Assembly: GCA_902806595.1 (NCBI GenBank)
Contig: CADCXC010000014.1
Span: forward strand, 1,116,001 to 1,180,000
Source of the DNA: Pyrenopolyporus hunteri
Lineage: Eukaryota > Ascomycota > Sordariomycetes > Xylariales > Hypoxylaceae
DNA length: 64,000 bases
Direction: 5' to 3'
The notes under the pieces are model-generated. The model did no database searches, had not been told where the DNA came from, and saw only the letters and a program-made list of their open reading frames with translations. This document shows, one piece after another, positions 35,353 through 46,548 of the stretch (position 1 is its first letter; every line of letters starts with the position of its first letter). The translations under genes and the position numbers were made by a program.

Positions 35353-36434
35353 GCTGGGCTATTGTTGCGGCTTACGCCGGCGTTGACTAACTCGGACGGC
35401 TCGATTAAGACGCAGGGAGACGGGTCGACGAGAATAAGGAGAGCTGGGCGAAGCTTAGGCAGCCGGCAGTATTATATCGGAGGTTGCGTCGAGAATAAAG
35501 GGTAAAGGGTCCGTAAATTCGTAAAGAGGCGGCCGGGGTAGAATTGAATAACAGGTACCTGAAGTAGGTAGATAATTATAGGAGCCGTCCCGACGGATAG
35601 AGAGGTGGTCTGAATACGTCAATTCGATCATGCATCCCAGAAGGGAGTGCCTTGGTCGAGAAGGGGGAGGAATTGGGCGAACAAGGTGAATGTGAGTGAG
35701 GTGAACGGCGGTGATGGCTGGCAGGAGGTATCGTTGTCAGGTATTGTTGTTAATTGGGAGTTTGGCGATAATATAAATCCGTCCAGGCTGGCCCCAAGTT
35801 CCAAAATGTCCACATCGAATCGCACCGCTGGGCAACATGCACAGAAATCTGTCCCTCCTGGAAATGGGATAGGGCCTGGGATTGAATGAGGCCGAGTGAT
35901 TGGTCGAGACTCGTTTTGTTCGATTAAATAATCCGTGTCCGAACATTAGCCGAACTCAGGTACCAAAGTCATCACGGGCCAGCCTCAACCTAAGAACTCA
36001 ATATATTGTACTTCGTACAAGGCACTTACCTAACTTCCGGGGCTATCCTGGGTGGATCTTTTTGTTCGTGGCGTGCGCCATTGCGGCCTATTAGGTAAGG
36101 AGCCCAGACACCCTTGTTCTCCACGTCCGTTCTAGCTTTTATGCATGTACGTACTTCATTGCCCCACCATAAACCTTCTAGAGCTGTCCTGTCAACGGCC
36201 ATCATTTCTTACATACATAGGTACCTATGTACAATACGTACATACCTGCCTACACAATACCTAGTGAAGCCTCGCCGCAACGTTAACAAGGCTGATTGTA
36301 ATTCCAGAAACACCACACCTTCGAAACACCGACTCCCCATTATAAATTCCACGAGCTCGAATCCGGGACGCGAAACGCACCTCTCTCATCCTCCAACAAC
36401 CAATTCCCCCGCAACAATCCCATTGACCTCTACC
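35353..36434. promoter_or_regulatory. Divergent intergenic region between beta-COP and Mago nashi
   Basis: About 1.1 kb shared upstream region of two divergently transcribed genes. It includes TAGGTACCTA-type motifs near 36,218-36,232. ORFs inside are short and unconvincing. No specific binding site can be assigned. Confidence 0.5.
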
Positions 36435-37263
36435 ATGGCTTCGTCCGCCGAGCCTTTCTACCTACGATACTAGTATGTATACGAGCGACAAGCGAGATTC
36501 GGAGTCCGGAAACTAACCCGTTAATCCTAGCTCAGGCCACTCCGGCCGATTCGGCCATGAATTCCTCGGTAAGCCGTCTTCCTAACCCCCCTGCCCATCA
36601 GCTATTGTCGTCACGTATATGCGCAAGACAATGGAAGAAAACTAACAGCACAACGTAGAGTTCGATTTCAGAGTAGTAGGCGACGGTCGAAGCGCCGTCG
36701 CCCGATACGCCAACAACTCCAACTACCGCAACGACAGTCTGATCCGCAAAGAGAGTACGCCCACCTCTATCACCCTATCGCGCCCTCCCTCCCCGCTTAC
36801 AGTCACTCCGAGAGAAGATAAAAAATGCAAAAACCAAACTAACGAAGGCAACAGTGTGCGTCAGCTCCCTAGTTGTAGACGAGATCAAGCGCATAGTCAA
36901 GTCGAGCGAGATCATGAAGGAAGACGACGCCAAGTGGCCGCAGAAGAACAAGGACGGCAGGCAAGAACTAGAAATCCGTATGGGAAATGAGCACATATCG
37001 TTCGAGGCAAGTAAGGAGAGGAAGAAAGACCCCCTCCCCCCCCTTATGACCTTTGCGCCGCGTATCCCGTTTTGCGGGCTTGCTGCTGTGGAACAACGCA
37101 TGCTAACACCCAAGTACAGACGGCTAAGATCGGCTCCCTCATCGACGTGACCGAATCGGCAGACCCAGAAGGCCTACGAGTCTTCTACTACTTGGTACAG
37201 GATCTGAAGGCGCTCGTCTTCAGTCTAGCAGCGCTTCACTTCAAGATCAAGCCCATCTCGTGA
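36435..37263 (+). CDS. MAGO: Mago nashi, exon junction complex core protein
   Basis: Five exons, 36435-36472, 36531-36568, 36659-36754, 36855-37006 and 37120-37263, give 155 residues. The sequence is unmistakable: FYLRYYSGHSGRFGHEFLEF, LIRKEMCVSSLVVDEIKRI, SEIMKEDDAKWP, GNEHISFETAKIGSL and the C-terminal GLRVFYYLVQDLKALVFSL. Mago binds Y14/Rbm8A and clamps eIF4A-III on spliced mRNA. It is kept in filamentous fungi but lost in budding yeast, which supports the placement. The fourth intron (37007-37119) starts with GCAAGT rather than GT. The exon sequence on both sides is fixed by conservation (SFE then TAKIG), so this GC-AG intron is well supported. Confidence 0.97.
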
Positions 37264-37725
37264 CGGGTCGGAACGGAGGTTGCGCGGATGCGAGTTTACC
37301 ATTATTATGTACACCATGGGGTAGCACGGCCTTGACTCCCTGAACCCCTATAACTGAAAAATATACCCCTTCTGTTACCGCCAAAGTCGTGAAATGCTGT
37401 AGTATCCCCGTCTGTCGTGAACATGAACATGATTTCTCCCAACGGGAGACCTCCCAAAAAAATTCCGTCGTCTACGCTAGAACTATGCCCTGGACAGTTT
37501 CGTGATATCGCGTTCTGCGTTCTTCCATATCTGCGTTGCGGAAATCGGGACGCAAGGCAATACCGTGTAAGACGTCCCCGCCACCTAACCAAATTACATA
37601 CTACTTACTATTCGAGAGAGGGGTCGTGTCGTGCGTATGCCACCCGAACGTCCACCAACTAGCCATCGACATTCTACATCAGTAGGATCATTCGTTCCAC
37701 ATAAAAAAATAAGAGCCGTATACCG
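37264..37725. other. Shared 3' region between Mago nashi and Gid4
   Basis: 462 bp between two convergent genes, presumably both 3' untranslated regions. No gene or repeat is seen. Confidence 0.55.
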
Positions 37726-39259
37726 TTATCGGAACTCCACAGCGCCGAAACAGCCCTTGTCTTCCACGTGCTTGAGCTCTAGTTGTTGGAACCTGCGATA
37801 GAAGCGAGCCGTATTAGCAAATGTGCTCCTCCTCCAGAAATGGAACAGATGATAGGGGTAAATAAGGCAGATAAGATCGGAAGGAAAATTAGGTTGGCGT
37901 GCTAGAATAAAGTAAAGAATAAAGTAAAAAGTAAAATAGAACCAATAAGAAAACGGGAGGGAAGAAACATACTTCTCGCTCTTGGAATGGAAATATATAC
38001 CGTTGACGCTGCCTTCCTTCTGGTTAAAACAGATATAATAAAAGCCCTCGAAGCTGGCGCCGTTGATGGTGCGGACGCGGTGGTCGGGCACGAGGAAGTG
38101 TTCCTTCCAGCGCATGAAGATGTTCTCGCGCTGGGCCAAGTTCGAGATCGTGACGGGTCCCTTGCGCAGTTGCTTGGAATATTGCCGAAACGGGGTGAAC
38201 TTGCTCCAGTGGCTCAGATCAATCTTCTCCGTCGCGCCCCAGCCCGCGTGCTTCGTGATAAACCCGTACTTGCTGCCAATGATCTCGCCCTCGAAATACG
38301 TCGTCAGCGTCGGGTTGTCTTCCGTTAGGCCTACAGAGTGCCCGATACGTCAGCATAAGCAATCCTATGATCCGAGCACTAGGGAGTAGTAAGGGGCGAT
38401 AAGCTACACCGACTTTCGCCGACATGGAGACTCGACGGCGACACGATAGAGCGGAGGGGAACGATAAAAGTAAAAAGGCTAACCAACCTTGAATTTTGAG
38501 GAATCCGCAAAGGAACGATTCACGCAGGTCGACATACTTGATCTCAACCTGCACGTCGTATACCTGTCGTTCTGATTGTTGAGTACCGTGGAATCTACTG
38601 CCCGGTCGTAAGAAGGACGAGGGAGAGCTAGGTATTATCTTAGGAGACGTCAGTCGGCGCTATTCAGTAGTAGTATATCGGTAACACCGCATGTTCTCCG
38701 TTGGAACCGGGGCGCAAAGGCTTACTCGTATGTTCGAACGGTCGTATCCCATCGAGGGCGCATAAATATCTTCATCCTGCCGCATTCGACCGGGCACGGC
38801 GCCATATTCTAGCTTCTCGCCATCTGCGCCGATGGAGGAGGCGATGTCGTAGCCGCCGCTCGGTCGCTGGTGTCTCGATAAGGCATCGGCGTCGCCTCTA
38901 ATCAATGCATCTTCGTCTTCGTCGTCGGGTTTGTGCATCGATCCGGTCATCGTCTGGGATGAGGTGTCGGAGCGGTCAGGGGAGAGGGTGGGTTCGATGC
39001 GGCTCCTCGACTCCGGTCTAGGAGATTCCGACGCAGTTCGCGAGTCTGAAATCGCATGCTGAACCCCGTCAGGAAGCGATGCGATGACTAATTCGGGAGA
39101 AGATGATGCTTCTGGACTGTCGAAATTCATCTCGAGTCCATCTTCGTCGGACTGCCAGCTATCACTCGTAGATCGAACCGCCTCGTCGGGGTCGGGACAC
39201 GAGGAGCTGTGTGTTCTAGGGGGAAGTTCGGGTGGCGGATTGCTGGAAGGGGTAGGCAT
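37726..39259 (-). CDS. GID4: Gid4/Vid24, substrate receptor of the GID ubiquitin ligase
   Basis: Four exons on the minus strand, 38726-39259, 38488-38638, 37973-38330 and 37726-37792, give 369 residues. Residues 1-178 are disordered and rich in Ser, Pro, Asp and Glu. The beta-barrel begins in exon 2 with FLRPGSRFHGTQQSERQVYD and continues with VDLRESFLCGFLKIQGLTED, LTTYFEGEIIGSKYGF, HWSKF, FMRWKEHFLVPDH, GASFEGFYYICFNQ and FQQLELKHVEDKG. Gid4 recognises N-terminal proline degrons and triggers degradation of gluconeogenic enzymes when glucose returns. The exon 2 acceptor was set at CTCCTAAG because a later acceptor would delete the conserved PGSRFHGTQQ strand. Confidence 0.93.
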
Positions 39260-41532
39260 GCTGCCGATGCAGAGGGTTTAGCTGATAGGGTGAGATAGAT
39301 ACTACTTTAGATTTTGCTTATTTCAATACTGGAGATCCTTTGTCCGCCTCCCTCAACCGAGATGTCCCCAAGTTGGCCAACGGGATGGGCTTGCGCGTAA
39401 GATTGGACAATATAGATAGCTGCTCTTATGCGATGTGCCAACGAGGAATTGTACAGATAAAATTAATGCAAGTGGACAAGAAGAGAAGAAGTTTAAGAAG
39501 CCGCCGCACCGAAAAGGAAAACAAAAAGGAAAGAAACAATATCCCGTGATGGTGAATCGAGTAGTAGTTAAAGGAGAAGAAGTCCGCACAGGGCAAGAGA
39601 GACGGGGAGAGAGAGAGAGATTGGAGAAGGGTTCGCAAAAAGAAGGGTCGTGGTAAGGATCAAAGCCGTCAACTTGTGAAAGTCGGCTCGACTTCCAAGA
39701 TTTGGCTTGCAGGATTATAGCGAAGTCTCAAGCGCTTTTTGGGGGGGGACGCCGCCTGAGGTCTGGGGGTGGAGAAGCGTTAAAGACCCAACGCCCTTCA
39801 ACGGCTCCTGGCTTCGGACAGGGACCCGTGGAGTCTATAATTAGACCCGTAGTACTAGTCGTATAGGTACCTAGGTAGGTAGGGAGCCTTACCTAAGTGC
39901 ACTATATGCGTAGCATTAGCGTATAGCACAGTACATAAATAATAGGTATCTGGCAGATAGGAGGTGGTGAGCCATGTTACCGAAAGATAATACGTAAGCT
40001 TACCTCTCCCTAGGCCAACCCCCTACGTGCCCAGTTATATGATAGAGTTAAATGAGTAAACGAAGTTGATGTTATAGGTGCGTTGATTTTAACAACACCA
40101 TATAATTAATACTCGTTATAAATAGAATCGAGCCGCATTGAATAGGCCAAGAACTTGAAGTATTCTGTCAGCGTTGTTATATAGGTACCTACATCTAGGT
40201 ATATATAACGGAGAATTTAAGTAATAACCAATTTACATACCTGTCCACCAATTATAAAGACTCTATATTTACCTATTTATGGAAGGGCGAAAAGAAACTC
40301 AAAAGAGTCGCACCCAAGTATTGACGAGAATTACATATATCTAATACGCTTCGTTTTCAAAAGCTGCCACGTCCCGGATTCCTATGAGATATACATCGGT
40401 ATTGCATCCGGAAATATTTTGGATAGGAATGTTCTCACTTGATCCTTGCGAAGCTTTTCTTAGAGGTGTGCTGCCATACGTATGTCTTAGACAACGACGT
40501 GCCATGTGCCGTATATTAAGCAACATAGATGGCTGAACTTATTGGCTGTTAACACCGGTGCTATCCTACCTATAGCTGAGTATTTGAGCTGTGTTACCCA
40601 AGCATTGAAGTTGATGGGTGGTTATACGATCAACCTAAAATGGAATCCCAATTCATCACTGAACCCTCATTTCTGGTGTCGTAGCTGCGACATTATACGT
40701 ACCTGTACCGCCGAGCCGCTCATTCATTGGGGGCCCTGCCTGGGTTGGCCATGTGCTCTACACTACGTCGCGTGCTGCACCCTTCACTTTGTGTTTGACA
40801 CTGGGGGTTCTTTTTCTGTACCCAGCATCCCTTGTAGGAATGCCTGCACGGGAGCAAGCCAGGTGCGGGGAACAGGCGCTATAGTACCTAGATAGCTACC
40901 TACATACCTACGTATAAGGGGCATCCCCATAGCTGTTGTGCCAGCCGCAGCGTCCATTATGTCGGTCCCATGATAGGTACTACGGTAAGTACAAGGGCCA
41001 TCTCAGGTGGGTGTAGGTAAAGCCAGGTAGGTAAAGCTGGAGGCGACGGGATTGGATACGCGGATTTTAGACCTTCTATCCGAACTGCCAACTAAAAGTG
41101 TGACAATAAAAAGCTCAGCACTTTAATTGTACCCTTATCTAAAGTAGCAGTCCGTCAAAATTGAACCTAGGCTTAGAAGGCAAGACGATCCCTATTCCCC
41201 TTTATATCGTGTGACGTTTATGTAAACTGTATGTTGACGCGCTTAATATATGCACTTAGACATACCTACATACCTGTACCTACCTAGTTGATATTATAGC
41301 ATAGACTTTAGCTAAGCACCATTGGTGGCGTTGTTGGTCTTTGACTTCCGTATAATACATACGACTTTTCGTGACGGGCGTTTACATGTAACCAAGTGGT
41401 GTACCCCATCATACACAGGTAAGGAATTGTCCCAAACTACTTCTCGTGGGCAAAATGGGGTATCTATGTTTCTGTCTACTGAGGGTGGCGTATTTTGAAA
41501 ATGGATAAGTATAATTTTAATCCCCTTCTTGG
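39260..41532. other. Intergenic region, no gene recognised
   Basis: About 2.3 kb between Gid4 and Trm11. It contains a GA-rich purine tract (about 39,595-39,630), a G run near 39,741-39,748, and TAGGTACCTAGGTAGGTA motifs near 39,864-39,882 and 40,182-40,203. Short ORFs lack protein-like features. The left end is the Gid4 promoter side. Confidence 0.55.
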
Positions 41533-43034
41533 TCATTTGGCTGTATTTGTGCTCGTTTCCTCCGGCTTGAAACCCCTGAAGTACGCACGACGGAATGAAT
41601 TCAGATCGTCCGCACTGCGGCCCGTTACCTGTTCTTCTTTCTTCTTCCTCTCCAGCGCAGATAAGTCGACTTCCGAGTCGGGCAGACGGCGGTAAGTGAT
41701 TAGTCTTCGCGACCCTGCCGAATCTCATTAGTTGGATCCTTCAAATCTAGGACACAGCAAGCCTACATTTATTGAACGCCTGCGAACAAACGACCACGAT
41801 GCTCAGGCATGGATGAGTCGGCACAGGTATTTCTTGCTCCTCGTCGTTTGCTGTTGGCATCCAGAAGGATAGGCGGCCACCGTCCACCAACGTATCCGAG
41901 GCAAAGTTTAAGATATCATCTAGCATGGCCATGAAACTGTAAGGCTTCTTGGGAGGAACAAAAGACGGCTTGCTAGTAGTCGTCAGCGGATGAACGGCCA
42001 GACGTCGAGGAAGACAGGGCCTACTGGTATGATCGCTTTCCTTTCTCTACGAGCCAGGCGTCCTTCTCCGGGTCCCTGCACCCTAGGACTTTCAGCCCCT
42101 CTCTAACCCCATACGGCGGGTCGCATACGATACCATCGAGTATTCTCGCTTTCCGCACGGGGGTATTCGTTAGGTCACTGACGAAAACGTCGCCTAAAAG
42201 GTTTTCTAAACCGTACTGCTTAAAGTTTCCCTTCAAGCTTCTCTTTCCGCCCTCGCCCCTCACACTACGACCGTCTATGTCGCTTCCCAAGCCAAGGGCG
42301 CCGAAATGTGCGCACGCTATAGGAAAGCTGCCGGTTCCCACAAAGGGGTCGTAGAAGATCTTCCCCGGCGCAGCGAGGGCGATGTTGGCAGTAACCAATG
42401 CTAGTTCCGAGTCCATAGATGTTGTACTGATATATCCGCGTTTCTTGAGATCATACGTCTTGATTAATTCACGTACGCTGTGGCCGACTAAACGGCCAAA
42501 GTGTACTTTTAAGGGATCGGGCAGGTTCCGCGGCACGGCATCGAACTCCCATTGCTCAAATATGGTAAAGCTTTGGTCCGGTGACTTGAGAAGAATTAGC
42601 CCTTCTAAGGGAAGATAGGCGAATGAGTTGATAAGAGCCAGCTTCTGCTTCTCCGACCGAGAGCCCTGATAAGCGTCTATGTTGATTTTGAAGGAGACCT
42701 CTTTATACTTAGGCCACAGATGCGCGGTGTCGCGCTTGACGCGGGTGTGCAGTTCGTCATATGTCTCGGCGGTCCCCCAGTGCTCATGAATGGTTTGCGC
42801 CAAGACTGAGCGCCTAAGCAGAGCCTTTGCAGCGTCCTCGGAAGGCAGCCGGACCACACAGAAGGGTGACTAAGTCTGGTGAGCTTGGAGCGATGATCGA
42901 TCTTTAGCACGGGATATTACCTCGTCGCTATAAGAAATAACCTCAAGGTCGATGCCCTCGATAATAGCAAGCGATTGGATTTCCGGTAAACGGAAAGTCT
43001 CATGAGATTGGGAGAACCGAATGAGATACTCCAT
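41533..43034 (-). CDS. TRM11: tRNA (guanine-10-N2)-methyltransferase Trm11
   Basis: Four exons on the minus strand, 42921-43034, 42025-42869, 41767-41972 and 41533-41714, give 448 residues. The N-terminal part is the THUMP-like RNA-binding region. The methyltransferase domain has the AdoMet motif DPFVGTGSF (about 212-220) and the catalytic DPPYGVRE (about 288-295). Exon 3 carries PPKKPYSFMAMLDDIL and LSFWMPTANDEE. Exon 4 restores the invariant FNKWSRRLITYRRLP by splicing T to GG (Trp). Trm11 with Trm112 makes m2G10 in cytoplasmic tRNAs. Without the last intron the ORF ends falsely at CRLAVS. It is divergent from RPP40. Confidence 0.95.
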
Positions 43035-43527
43035 CGTGAGCTACGAGCGTTGGCCTGCTTCGTACTCGCCTAGAGCGGTTCAACCTAGTTGCTCCTGTTG
43101 TGTCTCTGCTTACAAGTTGCTCCATCGAAGGTTTAAGAATAATTTATAGCTGCCGATCGAGTCATCAAGTTTTGAATGAGTAGGTGGTAGGTGTATGGTC
43201 TACATCTTTTTATCGAGGAGAGACAAAACGGCCGAGTGCTTAGGATTGTACCTTGGCGCTACTTGATATTCACATAATGTCCTTAGCGCAATATTCTCCA
43301 GCGTACTTCCCGCTCTTGAAATCCACTAAAGCAATATATGCTACTAGAACAAAATATGACTAATTTTAGACTTGAGGTTGCGATTAGCTTTCGAAAGCTC
43401 ATCTTTCTTCCTCGACATCTCAACCAGCTTTGGTTGCATTTGGTTGCTCCAAATGTAAACAAATCACACAATCCAGTATTCAAGTATTCCAGCGTTCCAA
43501 ACATCAGAGTTTGAAAATTGATCAAAT
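43035..43527. promoter_or_regulatory. Divergent promoter between TRM11 and RPP40
   Basis: 493 bp that must hold the promoters of both flanking genes. No clear TATA box or known site; the stretch is moderately AT-rich near 43,310-43,380. Confidence 0.5.
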
Positions 43528-44902
43528 ATGTTTTCTTTCTCGGCGCCAAGCGTCTACCAATCCTCGAAATGCTTTGTCACGTACGGTGTAATGGGCCATC
43601 CCGACCCCCGACAGATTCCGAGCAAGGGGAAGCCGTGGAGCACGCTACTGGCTCAGGACTTTGTTCACAAGGTATGAGGACCTATGTCCCGTAGATTAGT
43701 GTCAAGTCCTTTCTGATATAACCTAGGTGGACCTGATCCTTCCGGAAGAACTGATGCAGCTTGTCAAGGAGAAGATCACGAGTGACTCGAGCCGGGCACC
43801 TGTTTTCTATAAGGTTATTATGATGCTTGGGCAGGTTCTCGAGGGAGACTTCTTCACCGAGTATATCAAGATAGGTAATTCGACCTCCGCTACCATCGCC
43901 ATGCAAATACGAGCCTAACACCTTGTCAAGGTAACATCATGATGCTTTCGGAGGGAAGAATAGACTCTGAGAATGTGTTCTCCCTGAAAGAAGGTATGTC
44001 GAATTATCCTTTTTTTTTTTTTTCGAATTATATCCGCAACAGAGCTGACGGGGCTGAGCCGTTAATCTAGGCGTGCTCACGATGTATCTCGACAAAGAGA
44101 CATACGAGCGTGCTGGACTTGTTGGGAAGCCCCATGGGGTAAAGGGGAAACGAGGTCTAAAGCCAAGATGGAGTATGTTATACCATACCAAGCTCACCGT
44201 GACGAGCACTGACCTTTCTAAGTTGTGCAATTCAACCTCCGGAGCCCCTCGATGCTCCACGGCAAGAAAGGCTTCGACAGGCTGGCATACGCATGCAAAA
44301 ATGTGTTCAACACACCTATCACATGGCTTTTCCATAATCTTTCCAAGAGTAGGAGTATCCAACTCGGTTTCACTTGTTTAATTGACTAACAGCCGCATAA
44401 CATAGCACCTACCCCTGATCCTCTCTTGCGACACTATCCCATCAAATATACGTCGCACCCTGGGTTTTCCGATGGTATTTTCGCCAAGATACCGTCCTTG
44501 AAACCTCCACCTGCTATCCTCTCGGACCAGAGTCGCCTAGAACTAGACGAATTCGCCACAGACATTTACGAATGGTTGTCCCTAATTCGACTTAATAGCC
44601 CACGAGTTGCCGTAGATGACAAGATCGACCCGTATTTGTCCAGTTATGCCGTCCCAGGCGACCCGGAAGGTATCCAGAAAGCGAAGCTGTGCCGGGTTAG
44701 TTGGCAAGGCTTCATTCCGCCAAAATGGACCCGACAAACCTTGGCGGATATAATTCTCGCTGTACCATCTAGGTCGTGGTTCTCCCTGAGCGTGACCACG
44801 TTCGCAAGAGGTGTCGTCGGGGACAGCGCCGACTGTACCATTCTAAGGCCACCCAACTCTTCCGGAGAGTATTTCCTTTGGGATATCAAGAGACAAGATT
44901 GA
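43528..44902 (+). CDS. RPP40: RNase P/MRP-type subunit Rpp40
   Basis: Six exons, 43528-43671, 43727-43874, 43931-43993, 44071-44172, 44223-44348 and 44406-44902, give 359 residues with every phase closing. The order of conserved stretches fits the Ribonuc_P_40 family: VYQSSKCFVTYGVMGHPDPR at the N terminus, FVHKVDLILPEEL, VLEGDFFTEYIK, LTMYLDKETYERAGLVGKPH, FNLRSPSMLHGKKGFDRLAY, YEWLSLIRLNSPRV and WQGFIPPKW near the C terminus. Rpp40 is a protein subunit of nuclear RNase P, which removes the 5' leader of pre-tRNA. Introns are all short, about 50-77 nt. The third exon is only 63 nt. Confidence 0.9.
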
Positions 44903-44943
44903 CGCGAACGTCCTATTTTCCAATCGAGGGATTTTTAATCTAG

Positions 44944-45591
44944 CTACTCCTGTCTTGTTCGAACGTTGCGATCTGCTAGATTTCGGTCTGCTATCGCGTC
45001 TTGGACCAGTCGTCTAAGCTCGGCTTGCCCTGCTTCAGAATGGAAGTCGTCCCGTTCAGCTAATTGCTCTATCCTTCTTCGGAATTCGGGATCGACTTCG
45101 AGTTCGGCGTCCTCGGCGGGATTAACGGTACTGACGGATATGTTGAGCCCCTCAGGCACGGCCGGCGCAGCGCTCGAGTCTCCATTTGTCCCATTTATGA
45201 GATTCTGGGCGCGACCGACATCCTCTTTGCTCTTTAGATACTCGGCGACCTGAGGGAAATCGCCCTCTTCAGCTATCTTCTGGCGAGCTGTGTATCCCTC
45301 GGAACCCTTTATGGTGATGTCGGCTCCCAGCTCTTCGACTAGAAGTCGAGCGGCGTCGACGGTCTCGACTACGAAGAGAGCTGTCTCGTCGTCCTCGTCG
45401 CGCAAGTTAACATCGACATTGAACTCGCGAATTAAGGAACGGAGCAGATCGAGATGGTTGTAACTTGCTGCGGCATGGACCAAGGAGTACCCATGTGAGT
45501 CCTGTTCGGAAGCTAGGGCTGGGTTCTCGCGGAGGAGAGGTAGTAGAGCTGGGCTGTTGTCCGCGGCCAAGAGGAAAGGGTTGGCAGACAT
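44944..45591 (-). CDS. Ankyrin-repeat protein, Yar1-like
   Basis: Single exon of 215 residues on the minus strand. The first ~115 residues hold ankyrin repeats (DSHGYSLVHAAASYNHLDLL, DEDDETALFVVETVDAARLL, GSEGYTARQKIAEEGDFPQV). The rest is an acidic then charged helical tail. Length and architecture resemble yeast Yar1 and its fungal relatives, chaperones of ribosomal protein Rps3 in 40S assembly. Ankyrin proteins are easily confused, so the assignment is tentative. It converges on RPP40 with only 41 bp between stop codons. Confidence 0.75.
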   Translation of the reverse strand: MSANPFLLAADNSPALLPLLRENPALASEQDSHGYSLVHAAASYNHLDLLRSLIREFNVDVNLRDEDDETALFVVETVDAARLLVEELGADITIKGSEGYTARQKIAEEGDFPQVAEYLKSKEDVGRAQNLINGTNGDSSAAPAVPEGLNISVSTVNPAEDAELEVDPEFRRRIEQLAERDDFHSEAGQAELRRLVQDAIADRNLADRNVRTRQE

Positions 45592-46548
45592 TGCGATCAG
45601 ATCAGTTTAGATATTGCTGGCCAGTTACCTATCAACCAAGGACGCGAAATATCGCCAAATAAGGTAAATTCGGTCTTATGTAAAATAATGGACCTAATTC
45701 CTAGTTACCCGCGATCACAGCCTCAAGCTGATCTTAGGAGGACAATAAAATTTTTCGGGTTGGTGAATTATAAATTGGGGTCTCGTAATGACGCATCTTG
45801 GCTATAATCTAGGTAAAGTTAGGTACCTGTTAGTGAGCATTCCCCTCCGCCCCTCCTTCTAGCTAAGCAATAACCTACCCCTCCATTAATAAATTGCGCC
45901 TGCCAACGTCTGCTGTACCTGGTAGTTACGGTGCAATATCACCTGGGTTTTGTAGACCGCCTTCCGTTTGGAGAGCAAGCCCTACCCAGTTAGCGACGTA
46001 GAATCCTTGAGATAGCCAGGACTGACCCACTACGCCACCTATCAGGTACCTCTTATACCGCCTAGCCACTAGCACTAGGTACGATTTTGCTTCAACTTCC
46101 AGGTTACCTCATTGATTTTAATTATTGGGTTTCTACGGCTAGCCGTAGTGACTCTAGGCCGGAGGGCAGGTGGTGATGATACTTACCTAGGTATTTTCAC
46201 CTTAACGGTTCGTACCTACTTCTTAGCTTAACATCTTTATAGGTACCTGATAAAAATCTAAGGAGGGCAGTGTTTCCTTATTCTTTATTCTCAGCTCATC
46301 ATAACTCACCTACCTAAGTCACCTATCTAAGGCACCTACTTTCAATTTCCTAACCGGAGGACTCATCTCTCAAGTGACTCACGCCGAATAGCCAGCTTCC
46401 TTTTCTTTGCCCAGGGCTGTACATACAAAATAAAAGGGGGGGTTAGCACCAGATACTTCCAACCCGTTTTACGATATAAAGGCGTCTTCCTTACTGTTTA
46501 ACAGCTGCTGTTGGGAGACAAAGTCAGCGGAGTCCGACTAGCTAGGTA
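45592..46548. promoter_or_regulatory. Divergent region between the ankyrin protein and tRNA ligase
   Basis: About 0.96 kb upstream of both genes. It is unusually dense in ACCTAGGT/GGTACCT-type motifs (45,818-45,829; 46,042-46,052; 46,183-46,195; 46,240-46,250; 46,305-46,340). No gene is recognised. Confidence 0.5.
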
